Below, in pieces: positions 8,250 to 17,245 of a DNA stretch of 64,000 bases. The stretch is from positions 1-64,000 of the forward strand of contig CAZGJL010000001.1 in NCBI GenBank assembly GCA_964526665.1. Direction: 5' to 3'. Position 1 is the first letter of the stretch, and every line of letters starts with the position of its first letter. Under the pieces are notes generated by a model. The model saw nothing but the letters and a program-made list of their open reading frames with translations. It did not search any database and had not been told where the DNA came from. This DNA comes from M50B91 sp964526665. GTDB lineage: Bacteria > Patescibacteriota > Gracilibacteria > UBA4473. The position numbers were made by a program, and so were the translations under genes.

Positions 8250-9512
8250 ATGAAACTTCATACCAAAACACTTCCCAACGGATTACGTCTCCAAGCAGTA
8301 GAAATGCCCGGGACAAATGTCGTTACAACTCTGATTCTTGCTGGAGCAGGATCTCGATACGAAAACATAGAAATCGCAGGGATATCACACTTCCTGGAAC
8401 ATATGTTTTTCAAAGGAAGTAAAAAATATCCTACGCCAAAAGCTGTTGCCGAAGCCGTAGACGCTTTCGGTGGAGAATTCAATGCCTTTACGGGAAAAGA
8501 ATATGCTGGATATTTTGTAAAATCCGGAGCACAAAACGTTGAAAAATCACTCGATGTTCTTTCTGACATGCTCCTTCATGCACAATTAAATCAAGAAGAA
8601 ATCAATCGTGAGCGGGGAGTGATACTGGAAGAAATGGCCATGTACCTCGATATGCCAACCTACCAAATTTCATGGGATTTCGAACAACTTGTGTTTGGAA
8701 ATCAGCCCCTTGGACGCGACCAAATTGGAACGCGAAAACTTATTGAATCGGTAACCTCAGAACAATTTAAAGAATACCGAGACGAACTGTATGTCCCCGG
8801 GAACATGATTATCACTGTTGCTGGAGCGGTAAACGAAGCCTCTCTTGAGACCGTTGCCAAGTATTTTGATATGCCACAGGCGGAACAAACGCGAGAAAGT
8901 GTTCGGTTTGATGCTGCTCTCGCTACAAAAAAATTCAATATCCGTGAGAAAAAAACCGAACAATATCATCTTTCTTTTGGGGTTCGTGCAATCTCAGAGC
9001 AAGATCCCAGATATCCAGCGCTAAAAGTTCTTGCCATTATTCTTGGAGGAAATATGTCGAGTCGAATGTTTCAGCACGTACGAGAACAAAAAGGCCTCTG
9101 CTACTCTATCCGCACAAGCATTGATGAGTACACAGACACCGGACTTCTCTCCACGAGAGCTGGAGTGAAACTGGGAGACGTACTCCGTGCCGCAGAAGCT
9201 ATTCGCTCAGAATATGATGACATTCGAGACAATGGAGTAACCGATCAGGAACTAGAAAATGCAAAAAATTATTTACTCGGAAAAACGGATCTCACTACCG
9301 AAGACACTGAGGATGTCGCACATCACTTTTCCAAAAACGAATTACTCTATGGCGTTCGCGAGTCATATGAAGAATGGAAAACCCGAATTTCTCAGGTAAA
9401 AAAAGAAGAAGTCGAATCTCTCGCGAAAGAGCTTCTCGTCCCTGCGAACTTTCGATTTGGTGGTATTGGTCCTGCTATTAAGGAAGAAGACCTTTTGAAA
9501 ATTATTTCATAG
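8250..9512 (+). CDS. M16 family zinc metallopeptidase (processing-peptidase type)
   Basis: 420 residues from the ATG at 8250, the usual length for a single-chain bacterial M16B peptidase. The inverted zinc motif HFLEH is at residues 47-51, with the third ligand expected in the NRERGVILEE region about 75 residues later. The C-terminal half carries the R-x-x-x-Q-H-V-R-E-Q-K-G-L-C-Y segment of the family. I prefer 8250 to the open frame beginning at 8178 because homology starts at MKLHTKTLPNG. Such enzymes degrade or process peptides; bacterial members are often cytoplasmic, and no signal peptide is seen. A DUF4395 membrane gene follows 7 bases later and is probably co-transcribed. Confidence 0.93.
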   Translation: MKLHTKTLPNGLRLQAVEMPGTNVVTTLILAGAGSRYENIEIAGISHFLEHMFFKGSKKYPTPKAVAEAVDAFGGEFNAFTGKEYAGYFVKSGAQNVEKSLDVLSDMLLHAQLNQEEINRERGVILEEMAMYLDMPTYQISWDFEQLVFGNQPLGRDQIGTRKLIESVTSEQFKEYRDELYVPGNMIITVAGAVNEASLETVAKYFDMPQAEQTRESVRFDAALATKKFNIREKKTEQYHLSFGVRAISEQDPRYPALKVLAIILGGNMSSRMFQHVREQKGLCYSIRTSIDEYTDTGLLSTRAGVKLGDVLRAAEAIRSEYDDIRDNGVTDQELENAKNYLLGKTDLTTEDTEDVAHHFSKNELLYGVRESYEEWKTRISQVKKEEVESLAKELLVPANFRFGGIGPAIKEEDLLKIIS

Positions 9513-9519
9513 AATACCC

Positions 9520-9963
9520 ATGGGAACTGTTGGATGTCCGCTTTCATTGAAACAAACAAACACCTGTGCCGCTCGTATAAATGCAGGACTTGCTGTCGTT
9601 CTCGTTATTATTTCTCTCTTTTGGATTAATATTTGGATTCCACTCTTTCTCACCCTCGACTTTTTTGTTTTAGGATTTTTAGAAAAAACTTCTCTCCGTA
9701 GTTTGGTAGCAAAAAAGGTAACCCAAACACTCAAAGCTGGGAAAATGGTGAACGCCGGACCCAAAATTTTTGCAGCAAAAATTGGCTTCTGGGCTTCGCT
9801 TGCTATTACGCTCTGTGTCTTGCTCGACTGGGCAGCCGCATATTACTTTGTCGCAGGAATACTCACGGCTGCCGCTGGTGCTGAAGCAATATTTGAGTTC
9901 TGCCTCGGATGCAAAATTTTCCCTCACTGGATGCGCTTAAAAGGTGCTTTCAGAAAACGATAA
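9520..9963 (+). CDS. DUF4395 family membrane protein
   Basis: 147 residues with about four hydrophobic helices (about 20-40, 42-54, 88-105 and 107-125). The N-terminal CPLS and the C-terminal FCLGCKIF segment match the DUF4395 family, whose conserved Cys residues sit at these places. The family has no settled biochemical role; its Cys pattern has suggested redox or metal chemistry. It starts 7 bases after the M16 peptidase gene, so it likely shares its transcript. Two heptamer arrays in opposite orientation lie downstream. Confidence 0.75.
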   Translation: MGTVGCPLSLKQTNTCAARINAGLAVVLVIISLFWINIWIPLFLTLDFFVLGFLEKTSLRSLVAKKVTQTLKAGKMVNAGPKIFAAKIGFWASLAITLCVLLDWAAAYYFVAGILTAAAGAEAIFEFCLGCKIFPHWMRLKGAFRKR

Positions 9964-9980
9964 TGTTTTTAAATCTTAAA

Positions 9981-10057
9981 ACTTCAATTTTCAATCTACA
10001 ATCTTCAAATTTGGAACTCTTTTATTTGTAGTCTGTAGTTTGTAAATTGTAGATTCA
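9981..10057. repeat. Facing heptamer arrays
   Basis: A reverse-orientation array (CTTCAAT/CTACAAT units, 9981-10009) is followed by a forward array (TTTGTAG/TCTGTAG, 10024-10057), giving an imperfect inverted repeat between two convergent genes. It could act as a bidirectional stem. Confidence 0.55.
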
Positions 10058-10063
10058 AGCAAT

Positions 10064-10990
10064 TTATTCCAAGCCCGAGCTTGAATTAAATTGCTCTCTA
10101 CACGAAGCAAATTTGTCTAAAAATTCAGCATGAAACCGATCGTGTCGTTGTGTTTTAAACTCTCGAATAAGAGATAGTTTTTCAGTATCAACCGCCTGCA
10201 CCACACACGATTTTTCTTCAACATGAACCATGTATTCGTTCCACTCTGGAGTAATTTTCAATGAACGAGCGGCTTTCCGCGTCGCACGAGCTGCTACTTG
10301 ATGATCTGTATGTGTGTCATTTTCGTTCGGCAAATAAATAATGGTCGCTTCTGATTTTGTTAATACTTTTCTCAAAGAACGTTGTAGTCCACTCCATGTA
10401 TATGGCGTCCCAGGGAAGAGGCTCGCACGCATTGTTTGTATGAGCTGGGTAAACTTACTCCGCGCACTTCCTTTTTTTTCTATCTCTGCCAAATATCCAT
10501 CTGGGAATCCCAAAAACATAACTTTACGTGGAGAAACTCCAAGTCGCCTTGCTGCTCGTAATGATTCATTTCTTCGTTCTGCTCCATAATCTAATGATTG
10601 CTCTGAATTACCTTCTTCCTTTCCATCCCCATTTGTTACGATAACAATAGATACATCATCTCCTGCCAGAAGATGTTTTTTTATTGTACTAGCGCAACAC
10701 AAAATTTCATCATCTGGATGCGGTGCCACAATCAGTACTTTCTTGGGAACAGAAATGGGTACCGCTGAGGGATTTTCTATTTGAGGAAGTTCTCTCCTGG
10801 GTAATATTTTATTTATTCCCTCTTCCTGAGAATGCGCCAACTGTCTATAAAATTCTCTATTTCGGTCTTCTTTCGATTGTGGTGCAAAGGATGACTCCCA
10901 TACTCTATTTGATGTAATACGCGGTGGTTCTGGCATTCGTGCATCGAGCACATTATTCCAAAACAACGTTGATATCATCATTCCAATCAT
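10064..10990 (-). CDS. Exported PIG-L/LmbE-type deacetylase
   Basis: The zinc signature APHPDDE is about 87 residues from the chosen start, followed by the TNGDG strand and an H-x-D-H segment (THTDH) near the C-terminus, as in LmbE/PIG-L N-acetylglucosaminyl deacetylases. The family removes acetyl groups from GlcNAc-type sugars. Upstream of the domain is a hydrophobic segment and a polar linker, suggesting export or anchoring. The frame is open to a TTG at 11020, but no ATG exists there; the first ATG is 10990, and 10981 is another candidate. Possible roles include surface glycan or glycolipid modification. Family sure; substrate unknown. Confidence 0.85.
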   Translation of the reverse strand: MIGMMISTLFWNNVLDARMPEPPRITSNRVWESSFAPQSKEDRNREFYRQLAHSQEEGINKILPRRELPQIENPSAVPISVPKKVLIVAPHPDDEILCCASTIKKHLLAGDDVSIVIVTNGDGKEEGNSEQSLDYGAERRNESLRAARRLGVSPRKVMFLGFPDGYLAEIEKKGSARSKFTQLIQTMRASLFPGTPYTWSGLQRSLRKVLTKSEATIIYLPNENDTHTDHQVAARATRKAARSLKITPEWNEYMVHVEEKSCVVQAVDTEKLSLIREFKTQRHDRFHAEFLDKFASCREQFNSSSGLE

Positions 10991-11038
10991 CGGGACAAAG
11001 TGTAAAGCTTTGGGTTTCAAACTTCAATTCATAAATAA

Positions 11039-11074
11039 TAACGCCCCCTAACCCCCTCTTGCATCAAGAGGGGG
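11039..11074. repeat. CCCCCTCTT hairpin repeat, copy 2
   Basis: TAACGCCCCCTAACCCCCTCTT-type sequence pairing with AAGAGGGGG, in the opposite orientation to copy 1. A heptamer array follows directly. Confidence 0.7.
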
Positions 11075-11093
11075 AATATATAAAAATTCCAAC

Positions 11094-11130
11094 TTTGTAG
11101 TTTGAAGTTTGTAAATTGTAGTTTGTAATT
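11094..11130. repeat. TTTGTAG heptamer array
   Basis: TTTGTAG, TTTGAAG, TTTGTAA, ATTGTAG and TTTGTAA in tandem, just beyond the 3' end of the PilB gene. Confidence 0.65.
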
Positions 11131-11149
11131 CCAGTTCAAAAAATTGAAA

Positions 11150-12796
11150 TTACTCTTCCCCTACCACGCGATCAACTTCTTCAAACGTTGTAATCCCTTG
11201 GATCACTTTCAAGACACCGTCTTCTTTCAGAGAAATATAATTTGTTTTTTCTCGCAAATACGCTCTGATTTCTGTTTCAAAAACTCCCTCCAGAATCATT
11301 TCACGAATTGTGTCATCCACTATGAATGCTTCACTGAGAGCAATCTGTCCTCCATATCCTGTTTGCGAACAAAGTTCACAGCCATGTGCCACGGAGAATG
11401 TTTCTGGAATTTCTTGATGAGGAAAAAACTTTCGAATCCGTTCAATTATTTCTCTTGTCTTGGGCTCATCGACGAGTGTTTCTTGGGTGCTGCATTTGGG
11501 ACACACCCTACGTACTAATCGTTGTGCAAAAATAGCTGAAATTGTCGGTGCAATATTTACATTCTCTACTCCGAGGTTTCGAAGTCGAGATAATGCCCCT
11601 ACTGCTGAATTTGCATGAAGTGATGAAAGAACCGTATGTCCTGTTAGCGCTGCTTCAAATGCAAGTTTTGCTGTCGGCAATGCACGAATCTCTCCTACCA
11701 AAATCACATCTGGATCCTGGCGCAATAATGATTTAAATCCCGTATCAAACGTATAATTCTGCGACTCATCTACCTGTGACTGAGATACTCCGTCCAGGTG
11801 ATATTCAATCGGATCTTCGAGCGTTACCAATTTACTTTCTGGAGCATTCAATTCTGCCAACATGGAATACAGCGTTGTTGTTTTTCCTGACCCTGTCGGC
11901 CCAGTAACAAGCACAATTCCATTATGACGATGTAATGATGTTGTGATTTTTTCTACCACATGTGGAGCAAATCCAAGCTCTGAAAACGTCAAAATTCCTC
12001 GTGAAGAATCCAGTACACGAAGCACTACTGATTCGATAGTTGGTGTTGGAATTGTCGAAGTACGTAATTCTACCTTTCGCCCATTTACTTCGAATTCTAT
12101 AACTCCATCCTGGGGTGCCGCCGTTATATTGGCCCGCATTCCCGCCTCATATTTTATCCGAGAAACAAGATGTTCTGCTATTTCATTTGGCAATGTTAAA
12201 ACATCATGAAGTACTCCATCCACACGAACACGAATAACAACGCCTTCTTCTTCTGGCTGAAGATGAATATCTGATGCCTGTGCTGCCACAGCCAAAAGTT
12301 CTATTTCATTCAAAAGCTCTCCTGATGAAAGTTTTTTAAATTGTGATTCTAGTTTTTCAAAATCCTGCAAATGACCTGTTAATTCTCTCTCTTCTGTTTC
12401 TTCTGTGTCTGTGTGAAGTTCAATTTTATGTCGTTTGAACATCGGAGAATCATATTGCTCAATCGCATATTCGAACCCTTCCATCGCACAAACAACCCAT
12501 TCTACGGAAAACCCTTGCTTCTCGATTGACTCAGCCAGTTTTTGAGCTCTTTCTGATTGTTCTCCCAAAAAAGCTATTTTTACTTTTTTCCCAGACAACG
12601 AAAACGGAATCGCATGAGCTTCGTCTACAGCCTCCTTTGTCGTCAATCGAAGGGCATCAAATTCAATATCAAAATGACGAAGATCAACATACGACAACCC
12701 TGCTGCAGCTGCACGCTGTTTCCCTTGTTTCTCATGCAACTCTCTATTCACTTCTTCAAGAGGGGTTACATTTGCGTCTGTTATATTCTGACTCAT
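11150..12796 (-). CDS. pilB: Type IV pilus assembly/secretion ATPase PilB (GspE family)
   Basis: 548 residues from the ATG at 12796. N-terminal GspE/PilB domain, then the hexameric ATPase core: Walker A GPTGSGKTTTLY at about 298-309, Asp box and Walker B around DPDVILVGEIR, and the His box TGHTVLSSLHAN. A C-terminal zinc site is formed by CPKC (about 431) and CELC (about 474), as in extension ATPases. It powers pilin polymerisation on the inner face of the membrane together with PilC, encoded on the other strand 2 kb away. Gene order (pilB divergent from the pilin operon, one unknown gene between) is slightly unusual. No pilT retraction ATPase is in this window. Confidence 0.93.
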   Translation of the reverse strand: MSQNITDANVTPLEEVNRELHEKQGKQRAAAAGLSYVDLRHFDIEFDALRLTTKEAVDEAHAIPFSLSGKKVKIAFLGEQSERAQKLAESIEKQGFSVEWVVCAMEGFEYAIEQYDSPMFKRHKIELHTDTEETEERELTGHLQDFEKLESQFKKLSSGELLNEIELLAVAAQASDIHLQPEEEGVVIRVRVDGVLHDVLTLPNEIAEHLVSRIKYEAGMRANITAAPQDGVIEFEVNGRKVELRTSTIPTPTIESVVLRVLDSSRGILTFSELGFAPHVVEKITTSLHRHNGIVLVTGPTGSGKTTTLYSMLAELNAPESKLVTLEDPIEYHLDGVSQSQVDESQNYTFDTGFKSLLRQDPDVILVGEIRALPTAKLAFEAALTGHTVLSSLHANSAVGALSRLRNLGVENVNIAPTISAIFAQRLVRRVCPKCSTQETLVDEPKTREIIERIRKFFPHQEIPETFSVAHGCELCSQTGYGGQIALSEAFIVDDTIREMILEGVFETEIRAYLREKTNYISLKEDGVLKVIQGITTFEEVDRVVGEE

Positions 12797-13011
12797 TGTC
12801 GGATTATACCAGATATGCAGCATTTTTTCAAGCACAACACCCCCTAATTTCCTGTTGCATTTGTGAGTGATGAAAAAACGAATGTTTGAAATGAATGCTC
12901 AAGTCGCCAAAGGCGACTTAATGAATAAGAACTTTTCGTTCACAAGCGAACACCGCAACGAGCTTTTTTGGTTCTTTTTTCGCGGAGAAAAAAGAACGAA
13001 CAAACCCCTCA
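12797..13011. other. Spacer with several hairpins between pilB and an unknown gene
   Basis: No gene. AAGTCGCC/GGCGACTT forms a tight hairpin at 12901-12919, and GTTCTTTTTTC/GAAAAAAGAAC another at 12971-12996. Neither is followed by a clean T-run on the minus strand, so calling them terminators would be a guess. Confidence 0.5.
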
Positions 13012-13611
13012 TTAAAGAGCCTTTACTGCTCCCTTCCCCAGCTTCATATGCAAGAACTTTTCAGCTTCTCTGTGAACGCGTTCACCCTCCTGATCTGTAA
13101 AAATTTCAATACTTTGTTTGTCTGTTGCGACCAATAATTCCTTCGGAATAAAATCTGTAATGAACAAAGTCTTTGCCTGTGTTCCAGAGGTTTTTGCAAG
13201 TATCTTGCGAGATGATTCTTCTGCCAAAACCCCGGACAAAAAGAGCAGTCCATCACAATGAGCATTACGAGCTAAACGTAAATATTTTCGTGCTAACCGA
13301 CGAAACTCAACCGTGTCTGCGAGTCCCCGATTTGAAAAATCTGAGAGCAATTCATATTCCACTGGAAAGACTGTTTCTCCCATGTTTTTTACAAATAACG
13401 ACTCTTCGTCACTTGCTCCATCAAAAACTATCCCGAGTCGCGTATATTTCTTAGATAATTCTTGTGTAATATTCCATATATTGGGTACCGCGAAAGCTTC
13501 TACTGGAGCACTTCCTCCCAAAAAAATCTGAAGTGAGCTTTTGGGCTCTTTCTTCAAAATGGCTCGAGCCAACACTAATGCGGCATTATCGTCACTCCAG
13601 AGTTGTATCAT
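13012..13611 (-). CDS. Unknown cytoplasmic protein in the pilus locus
   Basis: 199 residues, mixed alpha/beta, no signal peptide or membrane helix. The pattern of hydrophobic strands (LGIVFDGAS, GLLFLSGVL, KTLFITDFI) suggests a Rossmann-like fold, with only faint similarity in layout to aspartate/glutamate racemase-type proteins and no convincing catalytic Cys pair. It lies between pilB and the divergent pilin operon, 43 bases from the PilN-like gene, so a role in pilus assembly is possible by position only. I do not recognise the family. Confidence 0.6.
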   Translation of the reverse strand: MIQLWSDDNAALVLARAILKKEPKSSLQIFLGGSAPVEAFAVPNIWNITQELSKKYTRLGIVFDGASDEESLFVKNMGETVFPVEYELLSDFSNRGLADTVEFRRLARKYLRLARNAHCDGLLFLSGVLAEESSRKILAKTSGTQAKTLFITDFIPKELLVATDKQSIEIFTDQEGERVHREAEKFLHMKLGKGAVKAL

Positions 13612-13654
13612 TTTGAGGAAGAAAAATTTGGAAAATCGTCGCGCCGACCGTACA

Positions 13655-14194
13655 ATGAAAAGCGTAATGGAGCAAGAACAAACACAAAAAAAATATTCGC
13701 CTGATGCACAATTTTGGATTGTGTGGGGAATTGCTGCCGGAGTAATACTTCTCGGGTTAGGAGTTTATGGATGGAAAACGTTAGCCTTTGAAAAAGAAAA
13801 CAAGCGATTTGAAGTTTCTATTGAAAACACCCAGAAACGCATTCAGGCCCTCGCACCAGCATCTGATCAAGTGGTAAAAAAACGAAATGAATCTATAAAA
13901 AAGGCGAAGAACTATCGAAAAGACTGGTCACACATCATGAAACAAATAGTTGGTTTGGAGACTGGTGCTGTACGGTTTACTAGTGTAGGCCTGTCCGGAA
14001 AAAAGTTATCCGTTTCTTGTCAGGCGATGTCATGGAAAAGTTTTTCTGCTTTCTTTGATTCTTTAGAAAAAGATCCTCGTGTAAAAAATGCTCGTATTTC
14101 GAGCACCACATTGCTTTCTCCATCGATTGCTGAAGCTAAGCAATCGGCAGAATTGACCTTCGATTTTTCTCCAACTCCGAATGAAAACACGTAA
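13655..14194 (+). CDS. pilN: PilN-like type IV pilus assembly protein
   Basis: 179 residues from ATG 13655 (or 13670). A short cytoplasmic tail, one membrane helix (about residues 22-40), a coiled-coil segment and a small C-terminal alpha/beta domain make the topology of PilN, which sits in the inner membrane and links the cytoplasmic ring to PilO. It is the first gene of a seven-gene operon in which the stop of each gene overlaps the start of the next; here the overlap with the PilO-like gene is 14 bases. Sequence identity to PilN is weak, so the name rests on topology and order. No PilM is present. Confidence 0.7.
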   Translation: MKSVMEQEQTQKKYSPDAQFWIVWGIAAGVILLGLGVYGWKTLAFEKENKRFEVSIENTQKRIQALAPASDQVVKKRNESIKKAKNYRKDWSHIMKQIVGLETGAVRFTSVGLSGKKLSVSCQAMSWKSFSAFFDSLEKDPRVKNARISSTTLLSPSIAEAKQSAELTFDFSPTPNENT

Positions 14195-14678
14195 TATCCT
14201 TCTTTCGGTTTTGCTTATTGCTGTTGCAGGATTTGGACTGTGGCCACTTCATAAAATGGCACAAGAAAAAGAAGTGATAAATAAACGTCTTTTTATTCAA
14301 AAACAGCAACAAATTGAGCGACTCGCCGAATTAGAAAATATAGAAAAAAATACGGGAACTACTATAACAATTCCTATGACTCCTCAACAAATTGAGTTAG
14401 TCAATGACCTGAATCGTATTGCAAAAACGACTGGACTCACTATTCCTGATTCATGGAGTTTTTCAATGGGACACAATTCTGATGTAAATGCTGAACAGGT
14501 TTCAGTAGGATTTCCTCTTTCGGGGAGCAGGGATCAAGTTCAAGGATTCTTAAAAGAAGTAGAAGAAAATTCTCGTTTTATGGGAATAAGTAATCTTTCA
14601 TTCACTACTGATTTTACTCGGTCCATTCCTCTTACGGAAATGTCTGTGCAGGTGTATGCCTTTTTTCTTGAGGCATGA
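14181..14678 (+). CDS. pilO: PilO-like type IV pilus assembly protein
   Basis: 165 residues: N-terminal membrane helix (about 6-25), a coiled coil (about 28-58) and a ferredoxin-like C-terminal domain, the layout of PilO. PilO pairs with PilN to form the alignment subcomplex of the pilus machine. It overlaps the preceding gene and shares 4 bases with pilC. Weak sequence conservation is normal for this family; the assignment leans on topology and neighbours. Confidence 0.72.
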   Translation: MKTRNILLSVLLIAVAGFGLWPLHKMAQEKEVINKRLFIQKQQQIERLAELENIEKNTGTTITIPMTPQQIELVNDLNRIAKTTGLTIPDSWSFSMGHNSDVNAEQVSVGFPLSGSRDQVQGFLKEVEENSRFMGISNLSFTTDFTRSIPLTEMSVQVYAFFLEA

Positions 14679-15817
14679 AGCAACAAGAAACCCCTGAACG
14701 AGTTATTTATGGAGTAACCGATCGCTCCAAAATCTCGTGGATTGAAAAAATAAATGATTTTCTTATCAATCACTCTCTTGTAACGAGCAAAGAACGATCC
14801 CTCTTTTTTAACTCACTTCGTCTTTTGGTGAAATCTGGGGTTCCTGTTACCAATGCTCTCCGCATGCTTTCTAAGCGAACACGAAATCCGCGATTTCGTC
14901 GTATACTCGATACGGTTGAATATGATTTAATTCAGCATGGATCTACTCTTTCTCAAGCCATAGCAAAACATCCTCACGTATTTCCTCGTTCAGAGGTTCG
15001 TATGATTTATTCTGGAGAATTGGCAGGAAAGCTAGAAGAAGTTCTCGATAGCATTGCCGCACAGGTACAGAAAAATATTGAACTCAACCTCCGAGTGCGA
15101 TCAGCTCTTACCTATCCTATTATCGTACTCTGCATGATTGTGATAGCTATGATTGTGGTAATGATGCTCGTTGTTCCGAAATTTGAATCTTTGTTTTTAG
15201 ATTTTGGTGCTGATCTTCCTCTCTCAACAAAAATACTGATCGGAACCTCTGATTTCTTCCAAAATTATTGGTGGTTTGCTTTGGTTGTCATTATTGCGAT
15301 AGGACTTATATTTCAAAACTGGGTAAGTTCGCCCCGAGGAAGTCGCACATGGGACAAATGGATCCATTCTTTACCAGGAATTGGTACGTTAATACGGAAT
15401 ATTCACACCGTGCGATTATCTCTCAATGCCGGCGCAATGCTTGCTTCTGGGCTTCCCTTAGAAAAAACTCTTCGTGTATTACATGACATTCTGATTTCTC
15501 CTTGTCAGCAAGATGCCATTCTTGCCATAGAGCACGATGTACGTCACGGAAAAATCCTTCATGAAGCTTTCGCCGAGCAAAAAATACTTGATCCTGTTCT
15601 CTCTGAAATGATTGAAATTGGAGAAAAATCGGGATCTCTTTCAGAGGTATTGCTACAAATTGGAGATCAGTATGAAGCTGAAGTAGATGCGCAATTAAAA
15701 AACCTCACACAGATGGTTGAGCCAGTTATTATTGTCGTTGTTGGACTGGCTGTTGCTTTCCTTGCCATAGCAATCATGACTCCTGTCTTCCAAATGCAAT
15801 CACTCTTTGCCGGATGA
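14675..15817 (+). CDS. pilC: Type IV pilus inner-membrane platform protein PilC (GspF family)
   Basis: 380 residues with the two-domain GspF repeat. The first domain is marked by LRLLVKSGVPVTNALRML and a membrane helix near 145-165. The second domain contains LSLNAGAMLASGLPLEKTL, the conserved EIGEKSGSL motif and a final helix near 345-370. PilC is the membrane platform on which PilB acts. Length and motifs are full. It overlaps both neighbours by 4 bases (ATGA), so the operon is translationally coupled. Confidence 0.93.
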   Translation: MKQQETPERVIYGVTDRSKISWIEKINDFLINHSLVTSKERSLFFNSLRLLVKSGVPVTNALRMLSKRTRNPRFRRILDTVEYDLIQHGSTLSQAIAKHPHVFPRSEVRMIYSGELAGKLEEVLDSIAAQVQKNIELNLRVRSALTYPIIVLCMIVIAMIVVMMLVVPKFESLFLDFGADLPLSTKILIGTSDFFQNYWWFALVVIIAIGLIFQNWVSSPRGSRTWDKWIHSLPGIGTLIRNIHTVRLSLNAGAMLASGLPLEKTLRVLHDILISPCQQDAILAIEHDVRHGKILHEAFAEQKILDPVLSEMIEIGEKSGSLSEVLLQIGDQYEAEVDAQLKNLTQMVEPVIIVVVGLAVAFLAIAIMTPVFQMQSLFAG

Positions 15818-16293
15818 AAACACGGCAAGCTGGCTTCACACTGATCGAGCTCATCGTTGTTTTTACTATCTTGGGAATTCTTGCGGTAATAATAACGCCT
15901 AGCTTTGTTCGGTTTATGGAAACTTCGCGACTCAAGTATTCACAACAACTCGTTGAAACAACGCTCGGGAAGGCTTTTTCCTCTGCTCGATCACACCCCA
16001 AAGGAATGATTGTTCGGGGATGGGCCGGGAGTAGGTCCCTGGAGATTGTTACCGATGATGGTTCTCTGATTTCTGATCCTCCTTGCCTCGTCGAATCTTC
16101 TTCTTGTCAAAAAATAGATCGAGGAATCACCTTTGAGAACGATTTCCAGATAACGTTTACTCCTCCCTATGGAGATATTAATGAAGTGGGCAACGAAACT
16201 GATATTCAACTTCTAAGTTCAAATTATACCGTACAAATACGCGTCTATCACGTTTCCGGCCTTATAGAAACAAGTCTAATTCAGTCACCATGA
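15814..16293 (+). CDS. Type IV prepilin-like protein (pilin 1)
   Basis: 159 residues. Class III signal: a six-residue basic leader, cleavage after Gly7, then FTLIELIVVFTILGILAVI with the conserved Glu5 of mature pilins. The C-terminal domain has Cys residues near 95 and 103 that may form a disulfide loop. Overlaps pilC and the next pilin gene by 4 bases each. It could be the major or a minor pilin; sequence alone does not decide. Confidence 0.88.
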   Translation: MKTRQAGFTLIELIVVFTILGILAVIITPSFVRFMETSRLKYSQQLVETTLGKAFSSARSHPKGMIVRGWAGSRSLEIVTDDGSLISDPPCLVESSSCQKIDRGITFENDFQITFTPPYGDINEVGNETDIQLLSSNYTVQIRVYHVSGLIETSLIQSP

Positions 16294-16748
16294 AGACAAA
16301 AAATACTGGATTTGTTCTGATTGAAGTAATTGTTTCAATTGTCGTACTTGCTTCTGTTCTTGCCGGAGCGACGTCTTTGATATGGGCCGCTGCAAACGCT
16401 GTTGAACGAAATCAGAATCGCCTCACCGGAACATATTTGGCACAAGAATGTCTCGAAGTAGCGAGAAATGCTCGTGATTCAGCCTGGAGACAACATCTTC
16501 CTTGGGATTGTGGTTTTGAAAGTTCTCCTCTTAGCGCATGTGACGAGATTGCTCTTCCTATTCAATTAATAGCAAATGAAGGTCTTATCGAAATTTTAAC
16601 CGATCAAACAAAATTTTCACGCGATATAACATTCGATACCTCTGTTTTAGAAGAAATATCCGTTACGTGCCATGTGTCATGGCCACGACGAAGTGGAACC
16701 GAACATATTTATTTGGACGAAATACTTACTAACTGGCGAAAAATATGA
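16290..16748 (+). CDS. Minor prepilin, PilV-like (pilin 2)
   Basis: 152 residues beginning with a class III leader cut after Gly7, then FVLIEVIVSIVVLASVLAG. The region just after the helix (QNRLTGTYLAQECLEVARNARD) is typical of PilV/GspI-type minor pilins. Cys residues near 74 and 83 could bridge. Sits between two other prepilins with ATGA-type overlaps, as minor-pilin genes usually do. Confidence 0.82.
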   Translation: MKTKNTGFVLIEVIVSIVVLASVLAGATSLIWAAANAVERNQNRLTGTYLAQECLEVARNARDSAWRQHLPWDCGFESSPLSACDEIALPIQLIANEGLIEILTDQTKFSRDITFDTSVLEEISVTCHVSWPRRSGTEHIYLDEILTNWRKI

Positions 16749-17245
16749 GGATGCGTCAGTCCGGATACACATTGATTGAACTGCTTGTTGCTATAACAAT
16801 CGGAGGAGTCGTTCTTGCTACCGTTATGGGAAGCTTTTTGGCATTAAGCAAAACCCAAAAACAACTCGATCTCACTCGTCAGATTCAACGAGAAATAAAT
16901 TTCGCAGCCATCCGTATCGCCGATCGTGTTCGCTCACAATCAATTGATTATGTTCGTCTCGACGCAGATCCCACAAATCACCATTTCTTGCCTATCGGAG
17001 AATCCGGAGGTGAGTTTCGTTTTGATCCAGGGACAGGACAATTAACTATGAATGACACTCCTTTGTTTTCTCATAACCTAATGGTACGAGATCTTGAATT
17101 CGAGGTAAGTGAAAATCCAGATATTTTTCATATTCAACCCTCAGTAAAAATTGAACTGTTGGTTTCTAACCGAACAATTGATCTCGAACCACCGAAAGTG
17201 TCTATTCCTCTTCGCACCACTATTTCTTCACGTATTATTCAATGA
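16745..17245 (+). CDS. Minor prepilin, PilW/GspJ-like (pilin 3)
   Basis: 166 residues with a class III leader cleaved after Gly7, then YTLIELLVAITIGGVVLATV. The following helix (SKTQKQLDLTRQIQREI) and the order after the PilV-like gene suggest a PilW/GspJ-type minor pilin that helps initiate the pilus tip. Overlaps both neighbours by 4 bases. Confidence 0.82.
   Translation: MRMRQSGYTLIELLVAITIGGVVLATVMGSFLALSKTQKQLDLTRQIQREINFAAIRIADRVRSQSIDYVRLDADPTNHHFLPIGESGGEFRFDPGTGQLTMNDTPLFSHNLMVRDLEFEVSENPDIFHIQPSVKIELLVSNRTIDLEPPKVSIPLRTTISSRIIQ

Noticed and set aside
12901..12919. Hairpin after the unknown gene as a terminator
   Set aside because: Strong stem but no T-run in the needed direction.
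14675..15817. Alternative genetic code (UGA as Gly)
   Set aside because: TGA ends the PilO-like and PilC genes at the expected places and does not interrupt conserved proteins such as PilC, IleRS or PurH.
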